Source of the DNA: Asterias amurensis
Taxonomy: Eukaryota; Echinodermata; Asteroidea; Forcipulatida; Asteriidae
Direction of reading: 5' to 3'
DNA length: 64,000 bases
NCBI RefSeq assembly: GCF_032118995.1
Contig: NC_092648.1
Span: 1,937,001-2,001,000 of the forward strand
Positions 1 to 10,349 of the stretch are shown in pieces. The notes below the pieces were generated by a model. That model was not told where the DNA came from, did no database searches, and saw only the letters and a program-made list of their open reading frames with translations. A program made the translations under genes and the position numbers. Position 1 is the stretch's first letter. Each line of letters begins with the position of its first letter.

Positions 1-65
1 CGCAATGAACCTGTTAAGGTGAGATTAGGATAGATCAGTTTTGATCCTGTAGTTGGTGTTGGTTT

Positions 66-745
66 GTCATGCTCGAGCAGTCAAGTGCAATTAGACTCAA
101 GCTCTGGTGTGTTTAACCAGCAGAGTGTGGGTTCGAAGCCTGGTCTTGACACTTGTATCCTTAAAGCCATTATACACTTTCGGTAAACAGTATTGTCCAA
201 GTCCCACACTTCGTGTATCACAACTTATATATAAAACAACAAACCTGTGAAAATTTAGGCTCAATCGGTCATCGGAGTCGGGAGAAAATAACGGGAAAAC
301 CCACTCTTGTTTCGCCGTGTCATGACATGTGTTTTAAATAATTATCCGTAATTCTCGCTAACGAGAATTTATACTGTTTTACTGTTTTCTCAAAAAGTAA
401 AGCATTTCATGGACTAATATTTCAAGAGAAGTCTTTCACCATTACCTTCTGTAAACCCTGTAAATTATTTGTAAATCTGTGAACTTTTGTTTTTTTGTCT
501 GTACCGAAAGGGTCCAATGGCTTTAAGCAAATTTTTAAAATGTTATTACTGCGTCCTCCCGATGGGACATAAAGTTCTGGGTCCAGTGTGTGGTGTTAAT
601 GGACCAAGTACATGTATACTTATTGTTAAGTTTTTTTTTAGCATGGTTGACTGCAGATGGTGCCATAAACCCTTGTAAACCTTGACATGGCACTATAGAT
701 CTTATATTCTGAACATAGCTCTGTTAACCATCTGTTAAAATCTTG
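66..745 (+). repeat. tRNA-derived SINE (long-tail type), split by a TTAA element
   Basis: The head at 66-160 contains a pol III box-B-like motif (gtgggttcgaagcct) followed by the family's typical 'cttgacacttgtatcc'. It resumes at 527 after the inserted element and runs through 'gatgggacataaag' to 'agcatggttgactgca' near 641. The same order of motifs occurs at 21834-22140. The end near 745 is approximate. It lies in, or just 5' of, an intron of the + strand gene. Confidence 0.7.
165..522. mobile_element. TTAA-flanked non-autonomous DNA element (type B core)
   Basis: Terminal inverted repeats: the left end begins agccattatacactttcggt and the right end, read in reverse, begins agccattggaccctttcggt. 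It is flanked by TTAA at 161-164 and 523-526. The host SINE supplies the empty site: other copies read tccTTAAgcaag at the same point. The centre holds a short palindrome (attctcgctaacgagaat, about 353-370). The 358-bp element has no coding capacity. TTAA duplication suggests mobilisation by a piggyBac-like transposase (inference). Confidence 0.8.
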
Positions 746-1549
746 AGCACTTTGAGACGCTCCCTGGTTAATCAAGTGAAATATAAGAACTATTATTCTT
801 ATGTTAAGGCAAGATGTTGGGTTTTGTAAAACATACAGATATGTTACGCACAAAAGTACGATGTTAAGCAACATCACAATGAAAAGACCCCAATTCTCCT
901 GGAGTTCATGGAATAACTTGGAATTTTGTTTTTTCAATTTGAATAAGTCTGATTTATCCTTTATCCTTTGTATTAGCATGACTGTTTCGGTTTGTGATTA
1001 TAAAAACAATCTAAATTGTTGTTCGACATCAGCATATAGTTTGGCCTGAAGAGGAATAAAACAATGCCTAGAAGTTTGTAGTTAACCAAATTTGCATTTA
1101 ATTCCATTATTTCGGTATCAGTCGCTAATTCCTAAAGATTAACTGGGATTGTCTAAGCTTACTTGCTGTTTTTATTTGCCAAATGTCAGCTGGAGAGTGT
1201 TTATGTTTAGAATTCAATTAGAAACATTCAGTGTGGTGTCAGGTAATTGGGTTAGAAGATCACGCAAAAAGATCATGGGGGAAACATTTAAATTGTTTGA
1301 ATGTTGGATGAATGGTGAATGGGTAAAAAGCCAATTTGTAAAATTTCAAAGCAATTAGGGAGTTATTTAAAATCATGTTTTTTTGTTTTTACGAAGAGCC
1401 AGGCATGTCAGTGTTAGTGACATGCGTGACATGCCCGCCCTTCATGTGAACACTCACAGGGCCTAGGCTATTTCAAATTGACCACTGATATTTGTACCCA
1501 AAATGTTGATGTTTAAAAGTGATGTTTTGTTGATCATTTATTTGTACAG
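746..1549. other. AT-rich stretch with no recognisable gene
   Basis: No exon with convincing splice signals and no recognisable repeat family. The short open frames on both strands have no domain or motif. It probably belongs to the intron upstream of the exon at 1550. Confidence 0.4.
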
Positions 1550-4500
1550 ATTCGATCATTTGACAAGGAGAAGCAAGTAACGGAGAGTCGAGTGGATTAT
1601 TACAACGTTGTAGAGACACTACACCAGAAAATGTCCACCAACAAAATGTAAGTGGGCTTGTCAAAATTATTGATCAGGGATGTTTGAAGCTTTTCATGGT
1701 GTGAATAATTAGGAAGTGATTGATATTAGAAAACTAATACGTCATGTTTAAATCTTCTCAAGAAAACGCCAATGCATCTATTGCTAGACTTGAGAAATGC
1801 ATCCAAGAGATTCGACGTTGGACACAACAAAACTTCCTGAAGTTAAATGATGATAAGACAGAGTTCCTTCTATTTGGGTCACGTCAACAGTTAACTAAGG
1901 TTTCAGTGCCATACATCTCCATCGGTGATGCTCGGATAGCTCCCTCGCTGAAAGCTCGGAACTTAGGGGTTATTTTTGATTCATCGATGACACTTCAGCC
2001 ACACATCAACAACATTGTTCGTTTATCATCATATCACATCAGGAATATAGGTAAGATTCGCAAGTACTTGGACAAAAGTGCCACTGAAAAGGTCATTCAC
2101 GCATTTGTTACTTCTTGTCTTGACAACGGCAATGCTCTTCTCTACAGTCTTCCTAACAACCAGATTTCCCGACTTCAACGGCTCCAAAATACTGCTGCCC
2201 GCATTGTGACACTGTCTAGAAAACCCTGTTCTATCACCCCCATTCTGAAACAACTACACTGGCTCCCTATCTCTCAACGAATCATCTTCAAGCTGATGCT
2301 CATTGTCCACAAAGCTCTTAATGGCAAGGCTCCCCACTATATTTCTGAACTGCTTCAAGTTTACACTCCATCAAGGAATCTTCAATCAAGTTCTATGCTT
2401 CTCCTCATTGAACCCAAGTCTCGACACTCATGGGGTGACAGGTCTTTTTCTTCAGCTGCCCCACGCATCTGGAACTCTCTACCACTTAATCTTCGATCTT
2501 GTCTTTGTACTGCAAAATTCAAGTCTCTTCTCAAAACTTATCTTATGTCACAGGTTTTCAATGACTAATTTTGTTGTGTCTGTTTTTCTTTGTGTTGTGT
2601 TTTGTTTTTGTTTTGTTTTTGGTTTTACTGCGCCTTGAACACCCAGCAGGGTGGATATGTGCGCATTACAAGTCTTATTATTATTATTTATTATTATTAA
2701 CTAACGGGTACCGCTTGGAGTATAAATTTCTTATCAGACAAGTCAGAGTTGGAAATGAACATGGCATTCATAAAGTGTACAGCCTGGTTTCACTACATAC
2801 ATTGTACAACCAGTGTGGCGTAGCTAGGGTTCGTGGCATCCATGGGCAAGGTTATATAAGGATGTCTATTTACTCAATTTGGTTTTGAAAATCATCATCA
2901 TCATCATCATCCTTCGTCCTTAGACGGAATAGTAGAAGCAGCTTTGATGAAGTGGTGCCAGGTTGCTTTATCCCTCATGAGTTGATGGGTCTCAATTTGA
3001 TTGAGATTTGTGTCTCGGGTGATGGTGTCAGTGTAGCTCATTTTCCTCCTGCCGCGATTTGGATATCTGCCAGGAGGATTCCAGAAGACCAGATGCTATA
3101 AAGGTTGATCAGCTGTACGCAAACAGTGGCCAGCAAACTGGACACTGTTTGCATACAGCTGATCAACCTATATCGCATCTGGTCTTCTGGAATCCTGGTT
3201 TTGAAAATCTCAGCAATATTTTAACATACAAGTATCAAACATACCATGGTGTGGATAAGAAGTGAATGTTACTACACATACATGACATAGTAAACACCAC
3301 TTATCTACTTTACAAGTTGGGTTTTTGTGTTTATTTGGAAGAAAATTCAATTGAAAAGGATCTGGGCCCAAACATTTGCTTTGCATGAAATTTCTTCCTT
3401 GATAAAAACAGGATTACCAACCAAATTTCAATTTGTTGCATATTGCTTGATACTGGTATTCAGCTGTTGCTTGCTTATCCTGAAAATCACGTGGAAATTT
3501 GTTTGGTAATTCTGTTTTTATCAAGGAAGAAGTTTCATGCTTAGCAAATTTGTGTGCTTAAGCAGCTCTATGAAATTGGACCCTGATTTTGAGTTACATG
3601 TATATTAAATAAATCTTGTATGTAATTTGTTTGTACATTGTCACTGAATATAATCTCATTTATTTGTGTCATACTGTTATAGTGAATCAAATGAAACTAC
3701 ACAGCAGATCATTGCCAAGCTTCCCTTACTGGAGACAACACCCAACAGCAACGCAACAAACTACAACGTGACCTTTGTACCCCGACCTGAAATAGGAGCC
3801 AAGAAGAGACATGAGAGAGTGGTAAGGGTAAGCTTACAAACCTCCGTCCCAGTGGTGCGCCGTTTTATTTTATTTTACAGAATGCCTTGCTCGATCGTAA
3901 CCCCCTGGAAGTGTAACTTGAAGTATCTCAATAGTTGGGATGTTTAAATTAGCTCTGTTGTTGACCAATTCTTTGTTAGAGACTACGCAAAACACATTGT
4001 TAAAAGACGCATCGATACGTCTATCTGTATGCTGCAGTTAGGGTGGCCACATAAAAACATTTGAAATGTACTGTGTCAAAATACATGTACGTGCATTTTT
4101 ACACGGGCGCTCTTTTGTAAAAGTTTTGTCATTGAGTAACATTTGTGTAAATGTTGACATATGAGATAAGTGACTTGTTTTGATCAAACCTTTCCACTTT
4201 GTGTATGAACTTTAAAATGCAGTGAAATTTATTTCCAAGTTTCTCTTTGCTCTTTTCAGGTATTAATACCTTAAGACTTAATCCTACTGTTTGTATAGTA
4301 TCATTGCTACTGTAAATGGGTTTATCTCCCAGTTACATCTTGTGGTTTGACATTTGCTGGAAACTGATTAGTCTTTTAGATGGATTGGACTTCCGGATAA
4401 GTGTATTATTTTAGGACAAAACAAAAGATGTTGATAACTATTGTAAAGTAAGTGATGAATGATTTACTTCTGAGTAAACATGTTCGTGCAAAAAAAACCA

Positions 4501-7500
4501 CACTTGTTTTGAGTGTTTTGGTCCCAGAAATTATTTCAGTTTGTGGCTGGCGTGTCGGGGTCTAGCATGCTACTCTGGTGTTTCTGATCAGTTGAGCGTG
4601 GGTTTGCGATTGGTGCTCCATTCGGGATGTGGAGTACCCCCTTACTGTGCATTCATTGTGTGCTAGGAATCTTAGGAATCTTTTTAGATGATTTTAGGGG
4701 GCACTTCTGTACAAGAAGAAAAAAGTGTGTTCAAGTATGGGAACATTGGGGGATACCCTCTGTTCTATATGGGGCATGGTATATGGTTTGATTGAGTACT
4801 GGTTGTGACACTTGCGTCCTTGAGCAAGACACTTAACCAATAGTAATTTGTCCTTTGAATGGGACATAGAGCCGCTGGATTGGAGTAAAGCCGTGTGTTG
4901 TGTAATGCACATTTTGTTCATTTTTCATTTTTTTATGTTTTGTATGCAAGTCGCCAGACACACAAGGCCTGAAGGTCGCTAGCGACCAGTTTAAATCTCC
5001 TCAGAAAAAAATAATTGTAAAACCAAAAATAAAGTCTGATAAACTTTGACATGTGTTTTGGCTGGTAATCAGTTTCTGCTTACAGAACTTACACTGTGCC
5101 AAGCAGAGTGGGAGGTTGCATAGCCATGACTTGTGTGCTAGATAGTGAAGTACATCCAACCTGGCGTCAGGTTTTTACACAACAGCGTTAAACAACTTAT
5201 TGTTGAGTCAGATTCATGCTCGACTTATGTATTTTCGCCTGTGTTGTGAAACTAATTCCAGAAGTTAATAACTTTTCAAAAAAAATGTACTTTGTGTCTC
5301 TAAAAAGGCTGTGTTTATCTTATTCTATGAATTGTAAATGAGTACACAGACTTGCTCTTTTAGTTTTGGGTGTTTTTTATTGTGTTAAATACTTGAGTGA
5401 CAGTTTGATTTAATGAATATATACAATGACCTTTCTCTGTAACTGTTTGGTAAGATTATCGGCTCACCAGCCAGATCCGTCACGATGCCTGTTGTAATTC
5501 AGATTCCTCAATTGTAATTCTAATGGTTGATTTAATTCGCAGATTCAATCTAAAATTGAGCCGGTCCTGGACTGTATCTCATCCAAGACCACGGTGGAGG
5601 TAGTCGCTGTAAGTACTTAACGTCTAAATGCTTATTGTGTGGTGGAGTGTCGTGCGTACTCGCATTGATTAACATAACTGATACTAAGTGCCGTTGAACT
5701 TTTCTGGTAACTTGTGTCTGATGCTTTTGTTTACTGAACTTTTAAGTTGTTCTAATTTATTTCAACCTGACCTTTACATTAACAGGTTGACCTTCCACTG
5801 TCAGTGGTCAAGAGTTCTGTGGCTATATTAGACGTGAGTATTATGTGGTTTGTACCGATTTCATGAAGCTGTTAAGCATACAATTTCTGCTTAGCAAATG
5901 TCTTGGCTAAGCAAGAAACGACCAAGATACCATTCCTGTAAAAGTAACTGTTTGGTGTTCTGGCTGGTTACGTATTTTTGCAAAAGTTTTTTTGTGCTAA
6001 GCAAGTTTTTGTGCCTACAGGCTTTATGAAATTTGGCCCTTTGAATTTCATGAATTCTATAAGCAGACAGTTTCTGCTTACAGAGAGACACCCCAAGTCA
6101 GGGAACTTGAAGCGACTTGGATATCCCAACCCCAAAGTTCTTCTGAACTAAACTATAAGAATGGCAAGTTTTTCTCCCACACATACAAACAAATTAGACA
6201 CCGTTTAATACTTGCTATATTTGTTCCTAACCTTTCTGACAGTGGGTATTGTTAATCAGCAATTTATATGCTCATTTATATGCTCTTTTTTTCTAGGCTG
6301 ATGCTCATTTAGAAAGGCAGGGACTACGCACACAATAGCGTGTCCAATTTAACGAAATGCTCTTTTGATGTTTTACGTCATTAGGTTTTACTTTAGGAGA
6401 TAAAGTCTAACTTTCTTTGATTTACAGCAATTTTTGGATGAGACCTTGCATTGTAATACCAAAAGCACATTCAGAATTTATTATCCTTTAAATACCTTGA
6501 AACTTTATTTGCTTTGAGTTTTCTGCCAAAGCTTTTCAATCTTGTGTTACTGGTTTTCATGTTATTGTGTTAACACAACATTCCTGGCCGAGTGATCTCA
6601 TGTATTGCACTCAAGATCTGATGCCTGAGTCATCAGGAGTGTGGGTTTGATTCATGGTCATGACGCTTGCGTTATTAAGCAAGGCATTTGACCATAATTG
6701 CTTCTCTTAACCAAGGTGTTCAAATGGAATTAGAAAGGGCCGGGACAATTTTTTGGTATATTAATCTCTTGGTGCTGAGTTAGGCAGCTAGGTGTTGTAT
6801 GCTCCCCAGCTCCCCAGGGTAGCATACATTGAAAACTTGTCTTGCTATTTCCACATGTAAAACTTGTCTTGCTATTGCTATTTCCACATTGAGAACTTGT
6901 CTTGCTATTTATTCATTGAGAACTTTTTTTGCTATTTATATATTGAGAACTTGTTTTTCTATTTATTTATTGCATTGAGAACTTTTCTTGCTATTTCCAC
7001 ACTAAGAACTTTTCTTGCTATTTCCACACTAAGAACTTTTCTTGCTTATTTCACATTGAGAACTTGTCTTGCTATTTCCACATTGAGAACTTGTCTTTTT
7101 ATTCGTTTACTGAGAACTTTTCTTGATATTTCCACATTGAGAATTTGTCTTGCTATTTATACATTGAGAACTTTTTTTGATATTTCTGCATTGAAAACTT
7201 GTCTTTCCATTTATATATTGCATTGAGAACTTGTCTTTCTATATATACATTGATAGTTTGTCTTGCTATTTATACATTGAGAACTTTTCTTGCTATTTAT
7301 AGATTGAGAACTTGTCTTTCTATTTATATATTGCATTGAGAACTTTCCTTGTTATTTCCACATTGAGAACTTGTCTTTCTATTTATATATTGCATTGAGA
7401 ACTTTCCTTGCTATTTCCACATTGAGAACTTGTCTTTCTATTTATATATTGCATTGAGAACTGGTCTTGCTATTTCCACATTAAGAATTTGTCTTGCTAT

Positions 7501-8758
7501 TGTTTTATCCATTGAGAACTTTTCTTGCTATTTCCACATTGAGAACTTGTCTTGCTATTTATCCATTGAGAACTTTTCTTGCTATTTCCACATTGAGAAC
7601 TTTTCTTGCTATTTCCACATTGAGAACTTGTCTTTTTATTCATTTATTGAGAACTTTTCTTGCTATTTCCACTATGAGAACTTGTATTTCTATTTATATA
7701 TTGCATTGAGAACTGGTCTTGCTATTACCACATTAAGAATTTGTCTTGCTATTGTTTTATCGTTTGAGAACTTGTCTTGCTATTTCCACATTGAGAACTT
7801 GTCTTTCTATATATACATTGATAGTTTGTCTTGCTATTTACACATTGAAAACATTTCTTGCTATTTCCACATTGAGAACTTGTCTTGCTATGTATACATG
7901 TACATTAATAACTTATCGTGCTATTTATACAATGAGATTTTATAAACAGTTTGATAAAAAATGACAATTTATAAACACTTTATTCTATTTTATTCGGGAT
8001 TTGGGAGTTTAACTTTAGGATATCTTAAATAGTTGTGTTTAGCATAGGCATAGAATATCTATAACATTGATTCTTTGATAGCATTCTATTGTTCTCTATT
8101 GACAGTTTGACAATTCTATTGTTCTCTGTTGACAGTTTGACAACGGTGAAAGTTGTTACGCTTCCAGCGTGTCTACACTACGGGACACGCACATTAAACA
8201 CAAAAAAGCACTCCAAGAAATATGTGATGTCCTACAAGAGCTTAAACTGGACAAAGGGTAAGATGTGAGGGCGCTGTTCATGTTATGTGTGGGGCGGTAG
8301 ACTTAGTAAGAATGTAAGCTCTGAAAACAGACGTAGTATTTGATAGTTTGTTTGCAGTGTTTGATTTTGAATTTTGAAACTGGTTGAGCTAAGTAATTTT
8401 TGATCACTGATTGACTAAATATCTTTTAGGAAGACTTTAATATGGCCCTTTTGAAAACCTTGACTTAGACTCAGGGTCCCATTTGGAATCCGTCTGGACC
8501 CCCTGTTTCTTGAAGCCTCGTTAGACGGCAAAGGTTTTTTAAACAGCTGTCGAGCTGGGTTTTCAGACAATATCATATACGTAAATACCAATCTTGTAGT
8601 ATAGCAAATTTCATGGAACAAACCCTATAATTGATTCATTGCAGTTATTTACTCTCCACTTTTAGAGAATAACTAGAATAATTTTTGTTTTGTGTCTTAG
8701 GGTTTCTTTTGTGATTCTCTACACCTACAAGGAGGATGCCTTCAAAGTGATCTACTGA
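1550..8758 (+). CDS. Unrecognised protein, last six coding exons of a partial gene
   Basis: Six exons splice in phase with consensus AG/GT borders: 1550-1647, 3683-3821, 5543-5608, 5786-5833, 8136-8257 and 8701-8758 (TGA at 8756-8758). They give 176 residues and the 5' part lies outside the window. The product is hydrophilic, with charged, helix-prone stretches (exon 1 begins IRSFDKEKQVTESR; exon 5 has a long Lys/Glu-rich segment ending in LQELKLDK). The C-terminus is a short hydrophobic strand followed by TYKEDAFKVIY. No signal peptide or membrane segment is visible. Introns contain a CR1/L2 fragment, hairpin elements and a 27-bp minisatellite. The exon chain is well supported because all five junctions keep the frame open. 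I do not recognise the family; a coiled-coil or scaffold protein is only a guess. It converges with ZNRD2. Confidence 0.72.
1738..2698 (+). mobile_element. 5'-truncated CR1/L2-type non-LTR retrotransposon
   Basis: An open frame of 274 codons (1744-2568) encodes the C-terminal part of a reverse transcriptase ORF. Typical blocks of the CR1/L2 group are present: LKLNDDKTEFLLFG, NLGVIFDSSMTLQPHI, RLQRLQNTAARIV, LHWLPISQRIIFKL and SSAAPRIWNSLPLNLR. The catalytic YADD region is missing, as expected of 5' truncation. After the stop comes a short 3'UTR and a TTATT-rich tail (2674-2698). A 6-bp repeat, AACTAA, at 1732-1737 and 2699-2704 fits a target-site duplication. The frame is intact, so insertion may be fairly young. 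It sits in an intron of the + strand gene. It is dead because it lacks most of the polymerase. Confidence 0.85.
2885..3075 (-). repeat. Probable retrotransposon 3' end with (ATC)n tail
   Basis: An (ATC)n microsatellite at about 2890-2912 is followed by unique-looking sequence (cgtccttagacggaatag). On the minus strand this reads as a 3'UTR ending in (GAT)n, the pattern left by RTE-like and related non-LTR elements. No coding part is present. The family assignment is tentative. Confidence 0.35.
3076..3196. repeat. Long hairpin with arms of about 53 bp
   Basis: The left arm (3076-3128, starting aggattccagaagaccagat) is almost an exact inverted copy of the right arm (3143-3196, ending atctggtcttctggaatcct), with a loop of about 14 bases. 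It is intronic. It may be an inverted duplication of the neighbouring repeat or a small foldback element. Confidence 0.75.
3360..3585. mobile_element. Foldback (hairpin) MITE of the 'gctta-gcaaa' family
   Basis: The arms are inverted copies: gaaatttcttccttgataaa near 3387 matches the reverse complement of tttatcaaggaagaagtttc near 3516. The outer ends carry the family signature 'agctctatgaaattggaccc' and 'tgcttaagcagct'. There is no coding capacity. Relatives or fragments lie at 5870-6045, 23905-24333, 28190-28360, 29945-30015, 34010-34172 and 43860-43950. Confidence 0.7.
4545..4935 (+). repeat. tRNA-derived SINE copy, interrupted by another repeat
   Basis: SINE head motifs (gtgtcggggtctagcatgct, then ttgagcgtgggtttgcgat) stop near 4617. 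They resume near 4800 with ggttgtgacacttgcgtcct and gagcaagacacttaacc. The intervening 4617-4795 matches the unit at 37785-37880 and 57358-57430 (gtacccccttctactgtgtc type), so it is a separate inserted family. Confidence 0.55.
5870..6045. repeat. Diverged copy of the 'gctta-gcaaa' hairpin family
   Basis: Contains 'ctgcttagcaaatgtcttgg', 'tgtgctaagcaagtttttgt' and the end 'ctttatgaaatttggccc', which match the ends of the element at 3360-3585 in inverted order. Intronic. Confidence 0.5.
6585..6740 (+). repeat. tRNA-derived SINE head fragment
   Basis: Head motifs ccgagtgatctcatgtattg, then gagtgtgggtttgattcatg, tcatgacgcttgcgttatta and aagcaaggcatttgacc, in the family's order. The downstream part is lost just before the 27-bp minisatellite. 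Confidence 0.6.
6830..7935 (+). repeat. 27-bp minisatellite, about 36 units with 32-bp variants
   Basis: The unit ttgagaacttgtcttgctat plus 7 bases repeats at 27-bp spacing (for example 7511, 7538, 7565). Interspersed longer units contain tatatattgcattgag. Because 27 is divisible by three, long open frames run across it (6864-7226, 7430-7945); they encode a monotonous Leu/Phe/Tyr repeat and are not genes. A single copy of the unit occurs inside a dispersed repeat at 12976-13000 and 13235-13262, which is the likely source. It lies in an intron of the + strand gene. Confidence 0.9.
8101..8135 (+). other. Duplicated splice acceptor before exon 5 of the + strand gene
   Basis: The segment gttctct(a/g)ttgacagtttgacaa occurs twice, 30 bp apart, giving two consensus AG acceptors at 8104-8105 and 8134-8135. 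The downstream one keeps the frame (exon from 8136). Use of the upstream one would add 30 in-phase bases containing TGA, so it would end translation. Confidence 0.7.
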
Positions 8759-8785
8759 TGGGATGAGCAGGCCTCAAAGAAACCC

Positions 8786-9055
8786 ATGGCACCCACAGCA
8801 AGTGCAGTGGTGCCCTTCACTTTTGGTGTGGTGCCCATCACTTTTGGTGTGGTGCCCTTCACTTTTGCTGTGGTGCCCTTCACTTTTGGTGTGGTGCCCT
8901 CCACTTTTGGTGTGGTGCCCTCCACTTTTGGTGTGGTGCCCTCCACTTGTGGTGTTGTGCCCTCCACTTGTGGTGTTGTGCCCTTCATTGCATGGGTGCC
9001 CTTCACTAGTGCTGTTGCTGTGGTGCCCTGTGCTTTTGCTGTGGTGCCCTGTGCA
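8786..9055 (+). repeat. 21-bp minisatellite just after the stop codon of the + strand gene
   Basis: About 12 units of tggtgtggtgcccttcactt(t) begin roughly 45 bases after TGA at 8756-8758, so the array is probably in the 3'UTR. The 21-bp period leaves several frames open on both strands (8763-9083, 8786-9166, 8752-9145 minus), each a repeated heptapeptide; I regard these as by-products. Two degenerate units with the same downstream flank recur at 9920-9985. Confidence 0.85.
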
Positions 9056-9139
9056 AGGTTCCTGTACAAATTTACAAGTATAAATTTGCCACTTACCAAA
9101 GAGAAAATGCTGTGCCATTGCTGTGTCTTCAAGAGCAAA

Positions 9140-9690
9140 GGTCAAGACTTGGGCCCAATTTCATAGAGCTGCTGAAGCAGAACAAAAAGTAGCTAATCAC
9201 AACAAAGGACTTCAAGAAAACCTCCAAAAGAGCAAAGCTACCGCTCTTCCTCATCATGAATAAATGCAAAGACGGAAGATGTTGGGTTATGTATGAGGAT
9301 TCCATTCAAGGAAATCAAGGAGTTAATCCCAACATAAACATCAATCTGGATCGAAGGAATCTGGTAAATAAAGTCGGCAAAGTAAAGCATCAAAAAAGCA
9401 TTTCAAGCGCTGCTGCGGTAAAAATACACTATATGGCTGTCTGTCTTATGATATTTCTTTACCAGGGTGTGCCAAAACGGTTCTTATTTGTGTTTTGCAT
9501 ATGCTACTACATTACATGGTGCTAAAGGAGTAGGTCTCGTAATTCAAACGTAGTCCCACATACCTTGCAGGAGCGCCTTGAGCGTCACTGAGTGACGGAT
9601 ATGCATACTATATAAGAAGCCACTATTATTAATATTATTATATCATAGAAGTGTCTACTGCTTGCATAATTTACCATGAACTCGCATGGT
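9140..9690. other. Intergenic stretch with repeat fragments, no gene
   Basis: 9149-9180 carries one end of the 'gctta-gcaaa' hairpin family (gggcccaatttcatagagct). The rest has short open frames without recognisable content, and a small palindrome around 9671-9698 (accatgaactcgcatggt). Confidence 0.4.
9259..9264 (+). terminator. Possible polyadenylation signal of the + strand gene
   Basis: AATAAA about 500 bases after the stop codon. It is the first canonical hexamer seen downstream. The cleavage site is not identifiable by eye. Confidence 0.3.
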
Positions 9691-9699
9691 AAATTATTT

Positions 9700-9995
9700 G
9701 ATGATTAAAATGATGATGGGGCACAGCATTTATATGGCGCCATATATCTGTTTCAAAAACATTTAAAGGGGCGAGTCTTGAGCGAAGCTTTAAAGTGGTC
9801 AAGGTGGTCATTTTCTCAAAGAAATGATGGGAGGGAGTTCCACAAGTGAGGAGCAATAGAGGAAACAAAGACAACACACCCCCAAAATGGGTGAGTGTCG
9901 GGTCTAGAAACAGCAATTGCCATGGTGCCCTGTGATTTTGCTGTGGTGCCCTTTGCAAAGTTCCAATACAAGTTTCCATTTGGCATAGAAGTTGG
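9700..9995. repeat. Unclassified repeat plus two copies of the 21-bp minisatellite unit
   Basis: 9715-9890 (atttatatggcgccatatat, then gaaatgatgggagggagttc) looks like an interspersed repeat tail. 9920-9985 repeats the end of the 8786-9055 array together with its flank (gtgccctttgcaaagttcc, then tacaagtttcc). This indicates an older segmental duplication. Confidence 0.4.
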
Positions 9996-9997
9996 GG

Positions 9998-10345
9998 TGT
10001 CGTGGCTGAGTGGGTTAGGGCATCAAATTCAAGTTCTGGTGGTTTAAGTCATCGAAGTGTGGGTTTGAATTCCTGTCATGACACTTGTGTCCTTGAGCAA
10101 GATGCTTTACCTTAATTGCTTCTCTTCACCCAGGGGTATTAGATGGGTACCTGTGAGGGCAGAGATGGTTATTGTGATTGATTTAGCTTAGTGCGTTACA
10201 TATTTGGCAGCATAAATGTATCTCCCCAGGGAGCTGAGATGGTTAAAGGATAAATTAAATGGCCCATTGACCAGGAGTGCTAATGTTGGAAGTGCTTTGA
10301 GGCATCTGTAAAGTGCTATATAACAACTAATGATTATTATTATAA
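9998..10345 (+). repeat. tRNA-derived SINE, near full length (short-tail type)
   Basis: The head ggggtgtcgtggctgagtgg is followed by B-box-like gtgggtttgaattcctgtca, then a body with ctgtgagggcagagatggtt. The 3' end tgtaaagtgctatataac runs into an ATTATT-rich tail, the tail type shared with CR1/L2-like elements. Compare the copy at 15929-16275. Confidence 0.8.
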
Positions 10346-10349
10346 TTAG

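Noticed and set aside
6864..7964. Several open frames of up to 171 codons (+)
   Set aside because: They run through the 27-bp minisatellite, whose period is a multiple of three; the peptides are monotonous repeats.
8752..9166. Open frames of 106-128 codons on both strands
   Set aside because: Products of the 21-bp minisatellite; no independent start, domain or splice evidence.
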